A stretch of DNA of 64,000 nucleotides from Parus major (Eukaryota > Chordata > Aves > Passeriformes > Paridae), in the NCBI RefSeq assembly GCF_001522545.3, contig NC_031799.1, positions 38,278,475 through 38,342,474 of the forward strand, given 5' to 3'. The notes under the pieces are model-generated. The model was not told the DNA's origin and ran no database searches. It saw only the letters and a program-made list of their open reading frames with translations. Made by a program: the position numbers and the translations under genes. This document shows, in pieces, positions 12,401 through 24,382 of this stretch. The first letter of the stretch is position 1. The number at the start of each line of letters is the position of its first letter.

Positions 12401-15400
12401 CCAGGGACATCTGAAGGAGAGCCTCTGAGCAAGTACAGTTAGACCAATATTTTCTTTCTAGATGCAAAGGAAACAATTAACTCTTAGGGATGTATGTGTA
12501 TTGAGGGGCACACTTGAAATGTGAACTGTGAAGTTTTGCTAGTGCACATATTTAAAAATAGAAAAGCTTTGTCTTTGTAAGTATGGAAAATGTGTCCCTA
12601 ATTCTAATTAAAGCTTGATTTATACAGCTGGAGACAGCATTTAATTGCACAATGATGCTTAACTTCCTAAGATTTGGTGATAATTTAAGGAGGAGCTACA
12701 TATTATATTTTACCTTTTTAACTTGTCTAATTTGTAGAAACCACCATGCTTTTTGATGTTCTCTGAGAAAGGTATTCAAGGTGCACATGCAATTGTTACA
12801 AACACATTTAAAATATACTGAGCTGCTCTAAGTTTGTATGCAGCAATCACTAATATCATGAAGATATCATCTATTCATGAAATTCCACAGCAGAACTTGG
12901 AAAAACTTTCTGGAGATGCAGTGAGCCTTAGAAGGAGAAAAACAGAGAGAAATGTGCCCCTTGTCTTGTGTCTTTCATTCTAATCAGTGTCACAGTAAAT
13001 AAATGAACAGCGGCTTAAGAAAAATAACTGGATATCTTTTCTAAGTAAGAGGCTTAAAGAATAATTAAAAAGCATGTGGTACATATCGCCTAATGAATGA
13101 TAGATGGTCAGTGCAGTATGTCAGCCTCTTCTGTTCTTGTGAAGCCTTTTCTACCTCATGCAGCAGCTCCAGATATTAGTGATATGGGTTTATTTCTTAA
13201 TTATAAGGCTAACTATACTACAAAAACTGTTTTATATGTTCAGGTTGTTTAACCCTGTAAGAATCAGTTGATACAGCTTTGATTCTTTAAATTTTAGAGT
13301 AGGTTTTAATATATATCTAAAGGTGTATACACATGGGGAAGTCTGTGTTTGAATGACTTATGACTGAAAAAATGTTTCTAGGCTAACTTGAATTGGATGG
13401 GCAGTGTAGATACACTGGCAAAAATGCACTGTATTAGCTAAATATGAAAACAGTAATTCAGCTTTTTGAAAATTGATTTAATCAGTTGCTGGTACCTTTA
13501 CTTGTTTCACACTTGTACTTGTTTCTACTTCAATTCAAGCTCTTTGTAGATTTGTCCCAGTATTGGTTCATTTTTGAGCTTAAGGCATGAGAAGTGTATA
13601 CAGTGGAGAAATAGCCTCTGGTGGAATCTGGCTGTTATCTTTAACTCTTTCATCTTTCTTAGAGATCAGTAGGTATTCAGTCAGACTGGGAGCCTTTCTG
13701 GAGATTTTACTCTTGTTTGTATTTTTTATTTAAATGTTAATTTAGGCATAATCCACTGAAATTCAAATGATTCAAAAAAGCGAGTAACCTACAAGTACAT
13801 AATTCTGCACTGTGCACTCCTTTCAGTGCAATACTGTCCCAAGGCTTGCGAATCTATGTATAAAACATGAGTTACAAAAATCTCCCTACACTTACCTTTT
13901 GGGGGGGTGTCAGCTTGGTTACTGTATGTATTTTAAAACAGGAGACATTGTGTAAATAGTGTCTAGGTCATTAGGGATGGTTGTAGAGCATACACCTTAA
14001 CAAGATAGAATTGTTGCTATTTTAATGTTTACAGCAAAAGCTGGTAGGATTGTGTTCAGGCTTCAGGTTGTATTTAAAGGCTTTATGTGCTTAGGTTGCT
14101 CCTGCTGTCCAGCTAACACAAATTAGGTTACCTTCTGCTTTTGCTACAGCCTCAATATTATAAAGGGCTGTGTGTTTGCTTGGACTGCTGCTAAGGTCTT
14201 TCTTGTTTTGACACTAAAGTGACTGTGAGGAAACTGTTTATTTTCTAGTGCTTTATTGCAATTGTGTGCTTGCATTGAGAAGGAGGTTGGGTTTGTTTCT
14301 TCTCTCATTCTTTCTTGTTGTGTTTCCATTTAAAATTACAAGTAAAAAAATGTACTTTCGAAAGCTGGGAATAACCTGTCTGCATGAAGATGGTGTGTAG
14401 CTTTCTGATGTGGCACTGGCTAATTTCTATGAAGCTCCGGAAAAGAAGTTGTGTGGGCTTCTGGGAATTATGGGATCCTGTCTTTAGGACACTGTTTTGC
14501 CATTCCTGAGCTTCTATTTGCAGAGTATTGTAGGATAAGCAATTCTTTAATACGTGTGTAATATAAAGTTGTTTATTCCCATACCCTCAAATCTTCTTGA
14601 GTGTATCAACAATGTTTAGTTATATAATCCCAAGCTGCATGCTAATATAGCATTTTTTTCCACTGCAAAAGGAAAACCTAACCTTAACTCTGTATAAAAT
14701 GCACAGGTAGTGCAAAAATATAAACTTTCCTCACAGCTGCTTTCAGTTGAACTTTCCTTCACCATCCAAACAATGTAACATACTTGTGTTGACCAATTCA
14801 AATTAGATTTTTTGGTTTTATTCAGTATAACAAATGGGCTAATCAATTCCTTTTCCTAAAGGGATTTGCAGAGCTTATATTTAATCTTGTGAGGTTTTTC
14901 TCACGTGACAGTTTTCCTTTTTGGTGGGGCCATATATCATTTTGGTTACACAATAGGAAGCTTTATCAATTTATCTTCAAGATTTTTCAGCTATTTATCT
15001 CATTTGTTTCTTTGTTTTGTTGTTGCTTATTGATTTTTTTTTGTTGTTGTTTAATGGTGACATAAAGTTATTCATAGATCAGGCCAGAGCTTTTTAAGTA
15101 TTTTGATTCCATGTTTTTCTTCCAAAGTAAGTTTGTATAATTGTTTGGTCTTACCTTGTTTAACTTTATATTTTTCTATAGCTGGTGGTAATGCTCTTGT
15201 AAATTATGTTTAGTGGAAAAGCTTCATTGACTTCCTGATAAAAGCTGGCTAAACATTTGCTTTGTGCAGCAGAACAATACAAAAACTGATCTGAGAGAGA
15301 TCTGCTGTTATTATTTTCAATGATATGAAAATAATATCGGAGCTAAATAGCATTCCTTTCAATCTGCCTTTCTTCTGTTAAAAAGAAAAGATATTTTGTT

Positions 15401-18400
15401 TACTGTCTGCACAGTAATCAAGGCATAGTTAACGTGTTATTGTCATCTACTGGAGACATTGAAGCCAGAGGAACCATTACTTGAAGGCCCTTATTTAGTG
15501 ATTGGGTAGGACTTCCATTGTGAATTCAGTTTGTTCATGTCCAGAGATTCTGCTTAGTTGTCTGGCAGTATTTTGTAAGCATGATTGCTGGTGTGCCAAG
15601 GAGCTTATTAATTTGATTACTGAAAATGCAAACCAAGCAGTTACTAAAAGTGCGTAAGGTTAGAAGGTAGAAAGTAATGCACAGAATGCACTTCCATGAT
15701 CGCTTGGTGCTCAAAATAACTTGCTGCAGTTGAGTTTCTGTCCAAAATGTGATAGGCAGGTTTCTCTTGCTGTGCTTCACTCATAGGTGTTTCCCCTTGG
15801 GAGTCTTGACATCCTAAAACAAATTTGTACTGCTAATAACCTAGCGGTTAAAACCATCCTTTGGAATGAAAGCCAAAACTGTACTTTGCAGTTGAAAAAC
15901 TAAATATTTGCAGAGTAAATCCACAACTGTTTCATTTGGAACTGTCAAGTGAGTGTTTTTGATGTATGTGTACTTTTCAAAGCAATAGCTGTTTGCTTTT
16001 TGAGAGATCAAGTTGCTGTGTGGTCAAATATCCTCATATTATCTTATGATCATAGCAATTTAGACCTGAAAGGGGTCTTCTGGGCCCAAGGCACGACCAG
16101 TTTTCATTGTTGCTTCTCATACCTGTCTGGTTGATTTTAATGTACTCTGCTAATGGAAAAACTGATGTCCCCTGATGGTCTTTCTAATATTTAGAAAAAT
16201 AGAAGCTGCAATGTTAGGGTTTTTTTTTTTCCTCCTGGATGTCTTGCCTTAATGTCATGGATATGCAAAACTTTTTTTAGCATTATGTATATTTCCTTTG
16301 CACATCTTTAAAGGATTCTTCCCATGTACATGTGTTTTAGACTTGTGTCTTGCAAGACTTGTGTCTTGCAGTACTATTGTGGATTTCTCACGTCTTCCCA
16401 CTCAGAAGACATTCAGTTGAGATGTTGTTCCACCCTACCAGCAATAACATCTGTTCCAAACAAAACTGTTGATTCGGCTCCTTATGATATATAGTATGTT
16501 GTTGAAGAAGGAACAGATACGTGACTGCAGTGCTCCTGCACAGTCTGGGGAGTTCGGGTCCCTCTTTCAGAGCTTCTGCCTTACTAGGGGCTCTTTCTGT
16601 GTTTGGATGGCTGATACTTTTGCCTGAGTGTACTTACTTCTAGTTCTTGGGAGTTTCTGGTGATTGTTGTTTTGGTTGCTTGTTTTCAAATCACTGGGTC
16701 ACTTTAGCATCTAGTACCACTGAATGGTTGGCCCATTCAGCGTTCTTGAATACTTGCACTATTGCCCTTCTTCTGTGCAGTCTTTGTGCCACAGAAAATG
16801 CAGTAAATATTATTTTACACTGTTAAACGGCCACTCATAATTCTTGGTTTTCTTTTGCAAATTGACATATTAATAGCTAGTTCTCAAGTAGTTTTTGCTA
16901 TCAGTTCTGCATCTTTCTGCAACTCTTGCCAAGGACTGAAACATTGTCTCTGGAATGTGGTGAAAAGTTCATGGGAGAGGAGGCAAAAAAGACTTCCTAA
17001 AGTTAAGATATGTAATTTACTGAGGTAGTGGCTTAGGAAAAAATTAAACCAGTATAATAGAGACACTTTTATTAGTTATGTTTCTCTTGAATTCATCTGA
17101 GTGTTTGCCACTAGTCTTGTTTTTCCAACAGTTATTCCCAAAACTGAAGCTTCAGATAATTGGTCAGCAGTTACCTGATTTATTACTCTTGAGGACAACA
17201 AATTGAAGTATTTTGGGTGCTATGTGTTCTTAGTGCTCTTACAGCTGCAACAGTATCTGTTGCTATTTTTCCAGAAGTAGCTGCTTCTTTCACCTGTATA
17301 CTTTTTGTTACCCAGTAAACTGTTTATATTTTACCTAACAGTCCTTATAATACAGTTCCAGATCATGAGTGTGGAACTACAGACTGCTTATTAGTCTTTT
17401 AACCTTGAATTTCTGGTTGATAAAGCTGGAATTTTCAAAATAACAGGGCATAAACGCATGTCAGAGGGCAGGCATTTAGAACAGGACTTCTGTATTTGTT
17501 ATTCTTCTGTGAAGTGAATTTATAACTGTGTTAATCCTAGAACTAAAATTAAGGGCTGCTTTAGTGTTCAGTTATGCATCTCCCAGTCATATACTGGGTG
17601 TTTAGAAAAATACTGTCTAATTTTGACTGGCAAGAAATATGAATGCTTTGCTGCAGAATCAGGTAAGAAGAAGGACCAGGCCTTTTCCTATATAGGCTAG
17701 TTCTGTAATGTACAGACCAGTCCAAAAAATGTATGTATTCCAGTGGGTTGCTTGTATAACTTTAAAAACAAAATACACACAGTCACTGATTGTCATTTGA
17801 CTCTGCATCTTTCCATGATAAAAAAATTCCAACTTACACCTAATAAAGTGTATATTTACATCGGAGAAATTATAATCATTTGTTAGGACTGTGGAACTAT
17901 GACTAAATGAGAAAAACCAAATCTATCGTTCTTCCACTAGACAGGTTCTAATAAAGGGGCTTTCCAGAAAAGCCATTGCTAGGGAAATACTTTGTAAACT
18001 CCAACTGCTATCGTAACATGTAGCAGTTTTCTGTGTAAGGAGAAATAGTTTCTCAAGCATCTTAAAGTAATCAGTGTGGGCTTTCCTGTAGCTCACAGTA
18101 TTTCACCTGCTTATGGAGCAGACAGTTATAGTGATGTAGGAAGTTGTGCTCCCTGTATGTGATGCTGGTTAGTAGGAAATAGCTTTCTGTAGGTATTGTT
18201 AAATGTACACCTGCAGTGTTCTGAAAGCTGCTGTCCTGGGCAGGCCTGTTGTGGTCAGCAGAAGAAAACTGGCAGAAGAGTACTCAAGCAGAGTTCAGTG
18301 GAAGTTTTTTTTTTGCTTATGTGTCTTGTCTTTGTGTCTTACAGACATAAAACCTTCTATCTTTACAGTTCAAAAATGTAAAGGCAATGCAGCCTCTGAC

Positions 18401-21400
18401 ATATTCCATGTTTTTCTAGGACATATCTTTATTGTACTTAGTGACAAATGAAAATTTGACTAGGATTAATCTGTTTTTGCTAAGTGATAAATACTGTCTG
18501 CTTGTCTGTTACTACATCTGACAAAAAAATTCAAGGAAGCATCTTGTGAAATTAACAAAGGAAATGTTAATAATCACCTGGAAGATCCCATGGTGTGATC
18601 ATCATATGATGATCATTTTTGTTGACTGAAAGTTACACTGAAACTTGAATTAATATCATATTGTCATTGGGCAGTATAAGGCAATGAAGGAGTGTTTTAA
18701 AACAGCTCTGTGTTTGTTGTTTTTTTTTTATTGTGGCTGTATTGGCAAGGAGTAGATCCACTATTAAACCATAGGGTTAAGAATATGCCAGATCAAAAGG
18801 CATGATTTTATCTGGAATCTAAGTGCTTGAATTCAGGATGAGACTGGATGAGCACTAATACTACAGGAGGCTGCAGACAGCATTTGTTCATAAGATTAAT
18901 TTCAAAGAGTACATAAATATATACTCTAAGTTACATTATAACTATCACTTGAAGTTTCTGTGGAGAGTAAGTGAAATTGGAAATAACTTGGTGAAGAAAC
19001 ATTCTAAATGTTTTGTTTAGTATTACTACTTTGGAGATAAGTGCTCTTGTTTATCCTGGAATGTTGCAAGCTAATGTTTTTTACTTTAAAACTGTAAACT
19101 TCTAGGGCTGCTGAAGGAGAGCCAATGGAAGAAGTGGTTCAAGAAATGACATTAGATGAGTGGAGGAATCTTCAGCAACGGAATAGACCAAAACCTGAAT
19201 TCAACATCCGGAAGCCAGAATCCACTGTTCCTTCCAAAGCAGTGGTTATTCACAAGTCAAAATATAGTGATGATGTAAGCACTGCCTCAGGCATTCTATG
19301 AACTCTCCTTTATGCCCAGGGTTAGGAAACTCACTCTTTTTTTCTATTAGTTTTAGTATAATCTGAATAGTCAAGAAAACAGTATCTAAGCTTTATCACT
19401 GCAATGACATGTGCCCCAAAACTGGCTTTAAATTGTGTGTTCATTTTTTTGTCTCAGATGATTGCCCATATTTTCCATGCAAACATATAATATATCAAGT
19501 TGTTCTACCTTGTGTCTCAGCTGCTGCCACTTGTATAGGTCTCTGGTAATGCTGCTAGAAAAACTTGATTTATGAAGCCTGGTTTACTATACACTTCCTT
19601 AGTTTGAATCCTGTTTAGCTTCCTTGCCAATATACACTTGCATGTATCTCATTGTGCACTTGGAAAAATTTTTTTTTTTTTTTTAGGGTGTGTTTTTTTG
19701 GGTCCTGCGTCTTAGAACTAACCCTGGAGAGCTTGTGGTGCTGTAGTGTGCACTCCCTCCCCATTTCCTCTAAATTTTACTCCATGATAGTATTTAGATT
19801 GAAATTTCAGGGGGAACTACTGGCTCTGAGGAGAGAGGGGAAGCTTCTTTCAAATTCTAGCTGACTTAGATTTCAGATTTTGGGAGTCACAGAAGCATAT
19901 GCATATAGTCTAGCACTTACTTTGATCCTTGAAGTCTACATGCATTTATGAATACACATATTTTCTCTAGTTAGAATATTAACATCAAAACTTGCTTAAT
20001 CACTTTTGATCATTAAGTCTGCATTCTTTTTAGTGAGACTTTTTAGGTCAGAGTTGCCATTATCCCCTCTTTCTTTTATACAGGTAATGGTAGGGGTGGG
20101 GTGAGCACCTTTCACAAACTCCAAAGAGAGAATACAGATGTGTGAAGAATACCCACAACTTCCTCTTCCTTTTACCCAAAAAGTTTCTGTTCTGGTAGTA
20201 TCAAGAGACCTTGTTAAAATGAACACAGAACAGGAGGTACAGGAACTGTGTATCATAGGCAAGTGAAATCCCTGAATGAGACACTGAATAAGTGACTCAT
20301 CATTATAAGGGATGAGTTAACATATACTTTATTGCCCAGCATAACTTTAATAGGGACTGTAGTAATAATAGTCTGACATGCACTAGCTATTAGAAACACA
20401 CAGTTAAAACCACAGTAATCTCATAGCTGCAGGCATGTAGATGAATACCTTGGTTAAGTAGATTTGGTATGGCCTTTTATCCATTACTTGGAGATAACTG
20501 TAGGAATAAGTAGCTGAGGTCTGATGCTCTAGCTCCTTTGAAAACCTCCTAGATTATATTTCTGACAAACCTCTTCAGTATTATGGAGTTGGTACAGAAG
20601 CTTTTGTTGCCAGGAATCTCTGAGCCAACAAAGAACTACCCCAGGCATCGGAGAAGCTGCAATTACCTCATCTATGTTAAAATCCTGTACACGTTAAGGC
20701 CTGTCTTCTACTCCAGATACCATCTTGGTTTATCTACTGCTAGTCTGTAATACAAGTGTGAATGTGGGAGGGGAGAAGCTCATACATGGAAACTGTAGGC
20801 TTTAACCAGATCTTCTCTTTAGTTGCGAAAAGAAGACTTTGAAGATGATTCTCATGTCTTTCGAAAACCGGTGAATGATATAACTTCTCAGCTGGATATT
20901 AATTTTGGGAATCTTCCTCGTCCTGGCCGTGGATCAAGAGGAGCACGAGGTGGTCGTGGTCGTGGCAGAAGACCTGAAGAGACAGGACCTCGACCAGAAG
21001 TAGTGGTAACAGATTTTATGTTTGGTGTTGGGGTTTTTTGTTTGTTTTTGTTGGGTTTTTTGTTTTGTTTTTCTGTTGTTGATGGTGTTTGTGTGTGTTC
21101 TGTCCTTTTCTGTGTAAAAGTTTGATTTCTGTAGTGACAGAGTTGTTTCTAATTCCCGTTTCATGGTATGTTATCCTGCATACTGAGTTCCTGGCCCATA
21201 TTATGTTACTTGAAATTAAATACTGATTCAGGCTCACAACTCTCAACACATTTCGAAAGGTCTGATTACTAGATGGTCTAAAGATTACTAGAGGAAAGGA
21301 TGCAGTGAGTTTTGATATAAACTGAGAAGTAATTAAAATAACTAAAGGCTTGTATCTCTTTGAAAAAAAAATCTGTGTGATATAGTAATACTTCTGTTAC

Positions 21401-22081
21401 TGACAGTGAGGTCAGTAAATCTGTGATCTTACAAATTGATTTGAGTGTTCAATACAACCATTATAAAAATCTTCCACTTACCTTTTCCTTTGGGAACAAA
21501 AAGCATTTGCACACTGGAAAAATGACATCTTTATTCTTCATACTAACAGAAGCTTTACTGTGACTAAAATGCTTTAAGACCAGGAGCTTTCAGAATGATA
21601 TAGAAGTGTTAATGCATTTGTTTCATCTGGAAGAAAAAGTTTCTTTATAGTAACAGATCAGAGCAATTAAAACTACAATTCAATATGTTCATTGGTTCTT
21701 GAATGTAAAAATATAGTAAGGCTGCTTCTAAAAATATGCAGTATTTTTCTTGAGACTGCTTTACTTTTTTCTTCATTCACTGTTGCAGAACTTGTGATCC
21801 TCTGGTTTTCTCCAGGCAGCATTATAAAAGCATTCACACTGAAAAGAAATTATAGTAGTCACAAGATCTGAGATAAAAGTTTGTGATAGAGATGGATACA
21901 ATTTGAGTAGAAGTAGCATTTGAGTAGAAGATTGAACCCTTTTGAGGGTAAAAGACATATACATAGCTGTCAGATACTTTTGAAATGCATTCATTTTTAT
22001 AGAACTTCATTGCTTCCTTTATAGGTACAGCTTGTGGCTCCAAATCCTGATGATCCTGAGGATTTTCCAGCTTTAGCTTGA
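9265..22081 (+). CDS. HABP4: HABP4 (intracellular hyaluronan-binding protein 4, Ki-1/57), exons 2-8, 5' end missing
   Basis: Spliced gene; join 9265-9412, 10198-10359, 10543-10614, 12349-12432, 19106-19274, 20823-21005, 22025-22081. The pieces keep one frame through all junctions and give 290 residues plus stop; the human protein is just over 400 residues, so the long first coding exon is upstream of the window. Seen in order: a basic linker (visible residues 1-48), a first RGG cluster (about 61-80), an acidic Glu-rich stretch (128-160), the conserved [11 protein letters not shown] motif, the FNIRKPES and VIHKSKY motifs, the [17 protein letters not shown] block, a second RGG cluster (about 240-258), and the terminal DPEDFPALA. 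This order is diagnostic for the HABP4/SERBP1 family; the [13 protein letters not shown] segment points to HABP4 rather than SERBP1. Family knowledge: it binds RNA and hyaluronan, is methylated on RGG arginines, and occupies dormant ribosomes together with eEF2. Exon 4 lacks a canonical donor. The next gene, CDC14B, is convergent. Confidence 0.93.
10198..10359 (+). CDS. HABP4: HABP4 exon 3, first RGG box
   Basis: The acceptor is CTTTTTAG ending at 10197 and the donor is GTAAGT at 10360. The 162-base exon completes the Arg codon from exon 2, encodes [15 protein letters not shown] and then an Arg-Gly run with a [11 protein letters not shown] core, and ends with two bases of a Thr codon. RGG boxes in this family bind RNA and are substrates for arginine methylation. 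The following [10 protein letters not shown] segment also matches the family. Confidence 0.93.
10543..10614 (+). CDS. HABP4: HABP4 exon 4 (symmetric, decayed, non-canonical donor)
   Basis: The acceptor TCTCTAG ends at 10542. The 72-base exon starts and ends in the same phase and encodes [16 protein letters not shown], then RTIKDDM. Human HABP4 and SERBP1 both have Trp-Gly where this exon has Phe-Arg. The expected donor after ATGAG should be GT at 10615, but the sequence is ATATGACA. If unspliced, the frame reaches a TAG at 10640-10642. The exon end is set by frame: exon 5 completes the codon begun here, and the human junction falls at the same place and phase. Because the exon is symmetric, skipping it keeps the frame. 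Alternatives are an AT-AG intron or a base error in the assembly. Confidence 0.65.
11747..11774 (+). repeat. G/T-rich tract
   Basis: GGTTTGGTGG and TTTTTTGGTTG units on the plus strand within HABP4 intron 4. Confidence 0.7.
12301..12336 (+). repeat. HABP4: G/T-rich tract before HABP4 exon 5
   Basis: (GTTTT)n-like run immediately upstream of the exon 5 acceptor; it can act as an extended polypyrimidine-like tract interrupted by G. Confidence 0.8.
12349..12432 (+). CDS. HABP4: HABP4 exon 5, acidic linker
   Basis: The acceptor CTGTTTTAG ends at 12348 and the donor AA|GTACAG follows 12432. The 84 bases encode [18 protein letters not shown] and then [10 protein letters not shown], an acidic low-complexity linker like the Glu-rich region between the RGG box and the conserved core of HABP4. 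The phase matches both exon 3 and exon 4 upstream, so both a 4-5 and a 3-5 join stay open. Confidence 0.85.
15003..15053 (+). repeat. T-rich G/T tract
   Basis: TTTGTTTCTTTG, TTGTTGTTG and T8 runs in HABP4 intron 5, with only minor interruptions. Confidence 0.7.
16040..16130 (-). mobile_element. Possible CR1/L3-like 3' scrap
   Basis: The stretch ATCATAGCAATTTAGACCTG then AAAGGGGTCTTCTGGGCCCA resembles the 3' end of a CR1-clade element in reverse orientation. Too short and diverged to be sure. Confidence 0.35.
16341..16370. repeat. Tandem duplication, 16-base unit
   Basis: ACTTGTGTCTTGCAAG at 16341-16356 is followed directly by ACTTGTGTCTTGCA. A simple recent local duplication in HABP4 intron 5. 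Confidence 0.85.
19106..19274 (+). CDS. HABP4: HABP4 exon 6, conserved core
   Basis: The acceptor CTTCTAG ends at 19105 and the donor GATGAT|GTAAGC follows 19274. It encodes [12 protein letters not shown], then [14 protein letters not shown] and [13 protein letters not shown], the best conserved block of the HABP4/SERBP1 family. No frame breaks are seen. This segment alone identifies the gene. Confidence 0.96.
20823..21005 (+). CDS. HABP4: HABP4 exon 7, second RGG box
   Basis: The acceptor CTCTTTAG ends at 20822 and the donor GTAGTG|GTAACA follows 21005. It encodes [18 protein letters not shown], then [17 protein letters not shown] and an [10 protein letters not shown] cluster. The FRKP.NDITSQL.INFG block is shared with SERBP1. 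A long G/T tract starts only 14 bases after the exon, in the same orientation. Confidence 0.96.
21006..22024 (+). other. HABP4: HABP4 intron 7
   Basis: GT-AG intron of 1019 bases. It begins with a G/T-rich tract (21019-21097) and is otherwise AT-rich. A short near-duplication of a TTTGAGTAGAAG unit lies at 21903-21930. Confidence 0.85.
21019..21097 (+). repeat. HABP4: G/T-rich tract after HABP4 exon 7
   Basis: Nearly pure G and T for about 80 bases (GTTGGGGTTTTTTG type units, ending in GTGTGTG), starting 14 bases past the exon 7 donor. Confidence 0.85.
22025..22081 (+). CDS. HABP4: HABP4 exon 8, C-terminus
   Basis: The acceptor CTTTATAG ends at 22024. The 57 bases encode [18 protein letters not shown] followed by TGA at 22079-22081. 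The C-terminal [10 protein letters not shown] motif is a family hallmark. A competing AG six bases downstream (22029-22030) would remove two residues; the upstream acceptor gives the same spacing as the human protein. Confidence 0.95.
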   Translation, partial: VQLVAPNPDDPEDFPALA

Positions 22082-22565
22082 AGACCCATTGTGAATGGTG
22101 GTATCTCAAAGTTGCTTTGTAACTATGAAGAGACCAGTTCTATGCTGGTGTGGATTAAGGAAGCCTGTTTCCTTCTGGGAAGTTTTTTGGTGTTTGGTGT
22201 GGAATGATTGCAGCTGTCTGCTGATAGAGTTGGGTTCTGGAAACATGGGTGGACTGGGGTCCTGTCATAGGTTCCAATGTCTGCCTCTATTTGTGAAACT
22301 TATGGGAAGGCTTTACAGTACTTCCCTACTAGGCTTCAAGTGAAGTTAAAGGGAAGAGTGTTTAAAAATGTATATATAGAGATTATATCAAGTTCTCCAT
22401 GACACCATGGTGAAATGTAAACTGTACAACATGATCTACAACTGGGACTCAATTTCACTGTACATTTGAAAGCTGTTTCCTTTAGGTGAAGTGTATATTT
22501 CAGATAGCTGCAAGTTGCAGTTCTTCAGAGTCTGGCAAATAAAGAGAAGTGCACATTGCTTTGGG
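22082..22565 (+). other. HABP4: HABP4 3'UTR
   Basis: The sequence after the TGA at 22079 runs to the AATAAA at 22538 and a T/G-rich stretch (TTGCTTTGGGTTTGAGG) just after it, the usual downstream element. The inferred UTR is about 480 bases, short for this family. No second strong signal is near, though ATTAAATAAA occurs around 22808. Confidence 0.7.
22538..22543 (+). terminator. HABP4: HABP4 polyadenylation signal AATAAA
   Basis: A canonical hexamer 457 bases after the stop codon, followed about 15-30 bases later by a T/G-rich element. Cleavage is expected near 22555-22565. Confidence 0.7.
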
Positions 22566-24321
22566 TTTGAGGTATTATTTTAAGAAGTTGGAGTGGTAGG
22601 TGGAAGCTTTTGCTATTTGGATGTAGTCTGGGGGAAAAATAGTGGGGGGGGGAACCCCAAACCCTAAACAGCAATCTGTACACACCAAAAAAAGTGAACA
22701 TCTCTCTAAATGGAACTGATCTTTAAAATCAAAGCAGCACAGATACTTTGAATTAACACCTAAGTCCTACTTCAGTAACAAGATATAGTCTGCGATTACT
22801 TTGAAGATTAAATAAAATAAGAATATTGATCTAAAGACAGAACTGTATTAATAAGAGAGCTTTTAATTTCAGCAGGGGCAACTAAAATGTTTCATGCCTT
22901 ATCAAGAAATTTGTGATGATGGGGATGAGGTGCAATGTTCTTTCATTGCAGCTTTAACATACTTGAGCCAGATTTTCTGTTTACTGTCCAAGGGGACACT
23001 GAGAGTCATTCTGGGGGATCTGAGAGAAACAAGAAAATGGTGCCAGAGGTGATGAAGAAAGCAATGAGAGCACAAGCACACTGGACCTTTTGGAAGTAGC
23101 TGTCAGCCTCAAAGGAGTCTTCAAATGCCTGCTCAACTTGAACACATTTTTCAATTTACTGGGAAAGCAGATGACTATAAACCTTTCACTTTCCCAGTTC
23201 TGTGCCTACTTCTAAGCAGTCTCTGAGATCAAATAGTGGATGACACTTAGAAGAAAAGAAAATTTTGCTTTGGAGTAAACTTTAAGAGTACTCACATTCT
23301 TAAAAGAGCTTTCTTACTAATAAGGCTTTACTCAAATAGGATGTAGTCATCCTAGAATGACTCTTTTCTAATTGCTCCAAACAGATGGTCAGCAGAGTAG
23401 CTCAGCCCAGAGGATTTTTTTTTACATTGTTAAATTACTTACATGACAATTTTCTATAACATGAGATTTTGTATTCTGCAAGTTTATCGTAGTGGCACAC
23501 GGAGATGCTCTGACTTGCAGCAGAGTAGGAAGAACATCCAAAAGCCAAGTGCTGGTGTTAGAGGAACCCATGCTGCTGCTATTTTGAGTAACTGAACTGG
23601 ATGAAATAATGCACGACTACTTCACACTTTGTAGTCACAAATAAGTAATTTGAAATGATTGCAGTTTAAGATTTACCTGATGCTGCCCATTTTACAGGTG
23701 TTGTTTATTTCTTCCAAAAATGGCAATTTAATCAATGTGGAATAGAAGTGATTTTATTTGTGGGGTCTTGGAATCTTTCACTTGTTCTTCCCTTCTTGTT
23801 CCCATTTTCCCACTGGACAGGGAAGAATGTGTCTGAATATTTATTTCTATTTTTACTTGCTGGGGTGAGTGTATGCATAGAGATGTGGAGAGCTTCTTTG
23901 CAGGGCTTCCTTCTATTTCCCATCATGTTTTGAATGTAGCCTTCTATTCTACTAAGACCTCTTCTAGCTAAGGAAAGTGTTCATATACTTATATGTAACC
24001 CTTCCTTTTTTCTACTAAAAATTTGTATCTTTGCTGTGCTGTACTACTGGGCTCAATCTGCTGTGATGCATTCAGTTTAGTTCTGACTGTTCTCTGGGAA
24101 GGCTGAGAGAATTGCTTTATTTTTCAATCTCCTTCCTGCTGTTGCAAAGTTACTGTTAATTCCTCTAAACTGATCTGCCTTTCAAAACAGAACGACAAAT
24201 AGGTCTTTTGGGGAATGCTTTAAAAGGACTTGTGAAAAATCTATCTGTATAATCCTCTTTTGATCAGCAGATTATTAAACTCTTGGTTAAAAGGAAAAAA
24301 AGGCTGGTTACAAGACTGTTC

Positions 24322-24382
24322 AATTAAAACTACAACAAACTAACCAACCAAAACTAAAAAATACAACCCATCCAATCCAAAA
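24322..24382 (-). repeat. A/C-rich tract
   Basis: AACAAACTAACCAACCAAAA and related units on the plus strand, so G/T-rich on the minus strand. First tract of this polarity after the end of HABP4. Confidence 0.75.

Larger units (their letters stand above)
9413..20822 (+). other. HABP4: HABP4 introns 2-6
   Basis: The introns are 9413-10197, 10360-10542, 10615-12348, 12433-19105 and 19275-20822. All but 10615-12348 start GT and end AG. They are AT-rich with G/T-rich tracts at about 11747, 12301 and 15003. The 6.7 kb intron 5 (12433-19105) contains a small tandem duplication at 16341 and a faint CR1-like scrap near 16040. I see no other gene or RNA in them. Confidence 0.8.

Noticed and set aside
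22644..22674. G run followed by AAACCCTAAAC, resembling a telomeric repeat
   Set aside because: Only one CCCTAA unit is present; interstitial telomeric arrays need several.
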